A DNA stretch of 7,344 bases from the NCBI GenBank assembly GCA_017305815.1, contig JAFKJZ010000308.1:1-7344 (forward strand). Direction: 5' to 3'. The notes under the pieces were generated by a model. The model saw only the letters and a list, made by a program, of their open reading frames with translations, ran no database searches and was not told the origin of the DNA. How positions within the stretch are numbered: position 1 is the first letter of the stretch; every line of letters begins with the position of its first letter. This DNA comes from Hyphomicrobiales bacterium. Its GTDB lineage: Bacteria; Pseudomonadota; Alphaproteobacteria; Rhizobiales; Kaistiaceae. This document shows, piece after piece, positions 5,518 through 7,344 of this stretch. The position numbers and the translations under genes were made by a program.

Positions 5518-6618
5518 ATGATCAAGCATATCTTCAGCGGCGTTGCGCTCGGCGCGATGCTGGCCGTCGGTTCGATCAGCGGCGCCGCCGCCGCCGACAA
5601 GGAACTGCACATCTTCAACTGGTCGGACTACATCGATACCTCGATCATCGAGGACTTCACCAAGCAGACCGGCATCAAGGTCGTTTATGACGTCTACGAT
5701 TCCATGGAAATCCTGGAAACGAAGATGCTGGCCGGTGGGTCGGGCTACGACATCGTCGTGCCGACGGACCGCAATCTGAAGCGCATGATCGACGTTGGCG
5801 TGTTCCAGGACCTCGACAAGTCGAAGATCCCGAACCTCTCCCATATGTGGGACGAGATCACGACCCGTCTCGCCACCTATGATCCCGGCAACAAGATCGC
5901 CGTGAACTACATGTGGGGCACCACCGGCATCGGCTACAATGTCGAGAAGATCAAGGCGGCCATGCCGGACGCGCCGGTCGACTCGATGGACATGTTCTTC
6001 AAGCCGGAAGTCGTGTCGAAGTTCAAGGACTGCGGCGTTTACATGCTGGATTCGCCGGATGACGTGATCCCGGCCGCGCTCAACTATCTCGGCCTGCCGC
6101 CGGATTCCAAGAACCCGGACGAGATCGCCAAGGCGGGCGAGTTGCTCGAGAAGATCCGTCCGTATATCCGCAAGTTCCATTCGTCGGAATATATCCAGGC
6201 GCTGGCCAATGGCGACATCTGCCTGGCCTTCGGCTATTCGGGTGATGTGATCCAGGCGCGCACGCGCGCCACGGAAGCCAACAACAAGGTCGAAGTCGGC
6301 TACGCGATCCCGAAGGAAGGCGCGTTGCTGTGGATGGATTCGATGGCGATCCCGAAGGACGCGCCGAACCCGGAGGCAGCGCTCGCCTTCATCAACTACA
6401 TCCAGCAGCCGGAAGTGATCGCCAAGGCGACCGACTACGTCGCCTACGCCAACGGCAACAAGGATTCGCAGGCCTTCATCAACAAGGAGATCCTTGACGA
6501 TCCGACGATCTACCCGCCGGCGGACGTGATGAAGAAGCTCTACACGACGACGCCGAACGACCCGAAGGTTCAGCGCGTCGTGACGCGGCTCTGGACGAAG
6601 ATCAAGAGCGGCACCTGA
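5518..6618 (+). CDS. potF: Putrescine-type polyamine ABC transporter periplasmic binding protein
   Basis: This 366-residue PotF/PotD family protein captures putrescine or a related polyamine in the periplasm and hands it to the PotG/H/I importer. The signal peptide has a hydrophobic core at residues 5-22 and a probable AAAA|DKEL cleavage after residue 26. The mature start ELHIFNWSDYID carries the amine-binding W35-S36-D37-Y38 block. Other family blocks are GIKVVYDVYDS (52-62), YMWGTTGIGYN (131-141), FHSSEYIQALANGDICLAFGYSGDV (220-244, with Asp243), LWMDSMAIP (Asp274), YVAYANGNK (Tyr310) and the C-terminal IYPPADVMKKLY and RLWTKIKSG. Compared with E. coli PotF (from memory) both key aspartates are kept, but several pocket residues differ, so the preferred amine may not be putrescine. 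The ATG at 5518 has AGGGG ending 6 bases upstream. A perfect hairpin follows the gene, then potG, as expected if the binding protein is made in excess over the membrane parts. Confidence 0.93.
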   Translation: MIKHIFSGVALGAMLAVGSISGAAAADKELHIFNWSDYIDTSIIEDFTKQTGIKVVYDVYDSMEILETKMLAGGSGYDIVVPTDRNLKRMIDVGVFQDLDKSKIPNLSHMWDEITTRLATYDPGNKIAVNYMWGTTGIGYNVEKIKAAMPDAPVDSMDMFFKPEVVSKFKDCGVYMLDSPDDVIPAALNYLGLPPDSKNPDEIAKAGELLEKIRPYIRKFHSSEYIQALANGDICLAFGYSGDVIQARTRATEANNKVEVGYAIPKEGALLWMDSMAIPKDAPNPEAALAFINYIQQPEVIAKATDYVAYANGNKDSQAFINKEILDDPTIYPPADVMKKLYTTTPNDPKVQRVVTRLWTKIKSGT

Positions 6619-6630
6619 TCCGATGGACAA

Positions 6631-6659
6631 AAGAGGCCCGGTCTAGTACCGGGCCTCTT
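6631..6659 (+). terminator. Strong hairpin between potF and potG, a likely partial terminator or mRNA-stabilising stem
   Basis: AAGAGGCCCGGT (6631-6642) pairs perfectly over 12 bases with ACCGGGCCTCTT (6648-6659) around a 5-base loop. It starts 12 bases after the potF stop and ends about 23 bases before the potG ribosome site. No T-run follows on the plus strand, so complete termination is unlikely. Partial termination or protection of the potF 3' end from decay would give more binding protein than ATPase. On the minus strand four T residues follow the stem. Confidence 0.6.
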
Positions 6660-6691
6660 CACGACGGGCATGGAACGCGGGTGGAGGCCCC

Positions 6692-7344
6692 ATGGCAGGT
6701 AAGTCGCTTTCAGCGGGCAAATCGCTCGGACCGATCCGCAGGGCCTTCGCGCCCTGGAACGATCCGGCCGCGAAGCCCTTTATCCAGTTCCAGAACGTCA
6801 CCAAGACGTTCGGCGATTTCACCGCCGTCGACGATCTCTCTTTGAACATCTACGAGCGCGAGTTCTTCGCCCTGCTCGGTCCGTCCGGCTGCGGCAAGAC
6901 CACGCTGATGCGCATGATCGCCGGCTTCGAGGAGCCGACCAGCGGCCATGTCATGCTCGACGGGCAGGATCTCGTCGGCGTGCCGCCCTACCGGCGCCCG
7001 ACGAACATGATGTTCCAGTCCTATGCGCTGTTTCCGCACATGTCGGTCTGGGATAACATTGCCTTCGGCCTGAAGCAGGACGGCATGCCGAAGCCGGAAA
7101 TCGCCACCCGCGTCGACGAGATGCTGGCGCTGGTCAAGCTCGAGAAATTCTCCAAACGCAAGCCGCACCAGCTTTCCGGCGGCCAGCGGCAGCGCGTCGC
7201 GCTGGCCCGCTCGCTCGCCAAGAAGCCGAAAGTGCTGCTGCTCGACGAACCTCTCGGTGCGCTCGACAAGAAGCTGCGCGAGGAAACCCAGTTCGAGCTG
7301 ATCGACCTGCAGGTCAAGCTCGGCATGACCTTCGTCATCGTCAC
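6692..7344 (+). CDS. potG: Polyamine ABC transporter ATP-binding protein, cut by the right window edge
   Basis: The first 217 residues of a cytoplasmic ABC ATPase that would power polyamine import with PotF and the PotH/PotI permeases. It has an N-terminal extension of about 30 residues before the first strand ([12 protein letters not shown]), then Walker [10 protein letters not shown] (63-71), the Q-loop in [13 protein letters not shown] (Gln109), the signature LSGGQRQR (161-168), Walker B VLLLDEP with Asp185 and Glu186, and the D-loop GALD. The H-loop histidine should come right after the last base, and the C-terminal TOBE-like domain is missing because the window ends; E. coli PotG is about 377 residues. 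[12 protein letters not shown] and the [23 protein letters not shown] region are very PotG-like, and the place after potF supports the name. The ATG at 6692 is preceded by GGAGG with a short 4-base spacing. The gene is probably co-transcribed with potF through the intervening hairpin. Confidence 0.92.
   Translation, partial: MAGKSLSAGKSLGPIRRAFAPWNDPAAKPFIQFQNVTKTFGDFTAVDDLSLNIYEREFFALLGPSGCGKTTLMRMIAGFEEPTSGHVMLDGQDLVGVPPYRRPTNMMFQSYALFPHMSVWDNIAFGLKQDGMPKPEIATRVDEMLALVKLEKFSKRKPHQLSGGQRQRVALARSLAKKPKVLLLDEPLGALDKKLREETQFELIDLQVKLGMTFVIV

Noticed and set aside
5472..5690. Short open frame overlapping the potF start as a possible leader peptide
   Set aside because: It reads out of frame into potF, is Arg-rich, and has no separate ribosome site apart from the one placed for potF.
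5452..6630. Minus-strand open frame of about 392 codons opposite potF
   Set aside because: Antisense shadow rich in Arg, Asp and Val. potF on the plus strand has a signal peptide and family blocks.

Overview
This window looks like a piece of an alphaproteobacterial chromosome, most likely Hyphomicrobiales/Rhizobiales. The reasons are the GC-rich third codon positions, the Shine-Dalgarno-led genes with some GTG starts, and the gene content and order. It is gene-dense: six protein genes, the last one cut by the right edge, with only two gaps of about 200 bases. Nothing in it looks mobile, phage-like or CRISPR-like, and I see no RNA gene.

Left part (1-1127), minus strand: a periplasmic sugar-type ABC substrate-binding protein. 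It is probably the first gene of a transporter operon that continues off the left edge. Its roughly 180-base upstream region is packed with short perfect inverted repeats, including one directly in front of the Shine-Dalgarno sequence. A terminator-like hairpin with a T-run (1128-1150) separates it from the next operon.

Middle part (1181-5306), minus strand: a tightly packed three-gene polyamine catabolism operon, transcribed right to left. It encodes a gamma-glutamylputrescine synthetase of the glutamine synthetase family (puuA/spuB type), a class III PLP aminotransferase (spuC type) and a gamma-glutamylputrescine oxidase (puuB type). The first two genes overlap by ATGA. The third starts 8 bases after the stop of the second.

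Right part (5307-7344): a divergent intergenic region of 211 bases, then plus-strand potF (putrescine-type periplasmic binding protein) and potG (ABC ATPase, partial). A perfect 12-bp hairpin lies between potF and potG. The permease genes potH and potI are expected beyond the right edge.

Together the two divergent units import a polyamine (PotF/PotG plus permeases) and degrade it in the cytoplasm (glutamylation, amine oxidation, transamination). This is a known type of system, not an undescribed one. The points most worth a second look are a probable lost stop codon with a 21-residue tail on the synthetase, a PotF ligand pocket that differs from E. coli PotF at several key positions, a synthetase without the adenylylation tyrosine, and the potF-potG hairpin.
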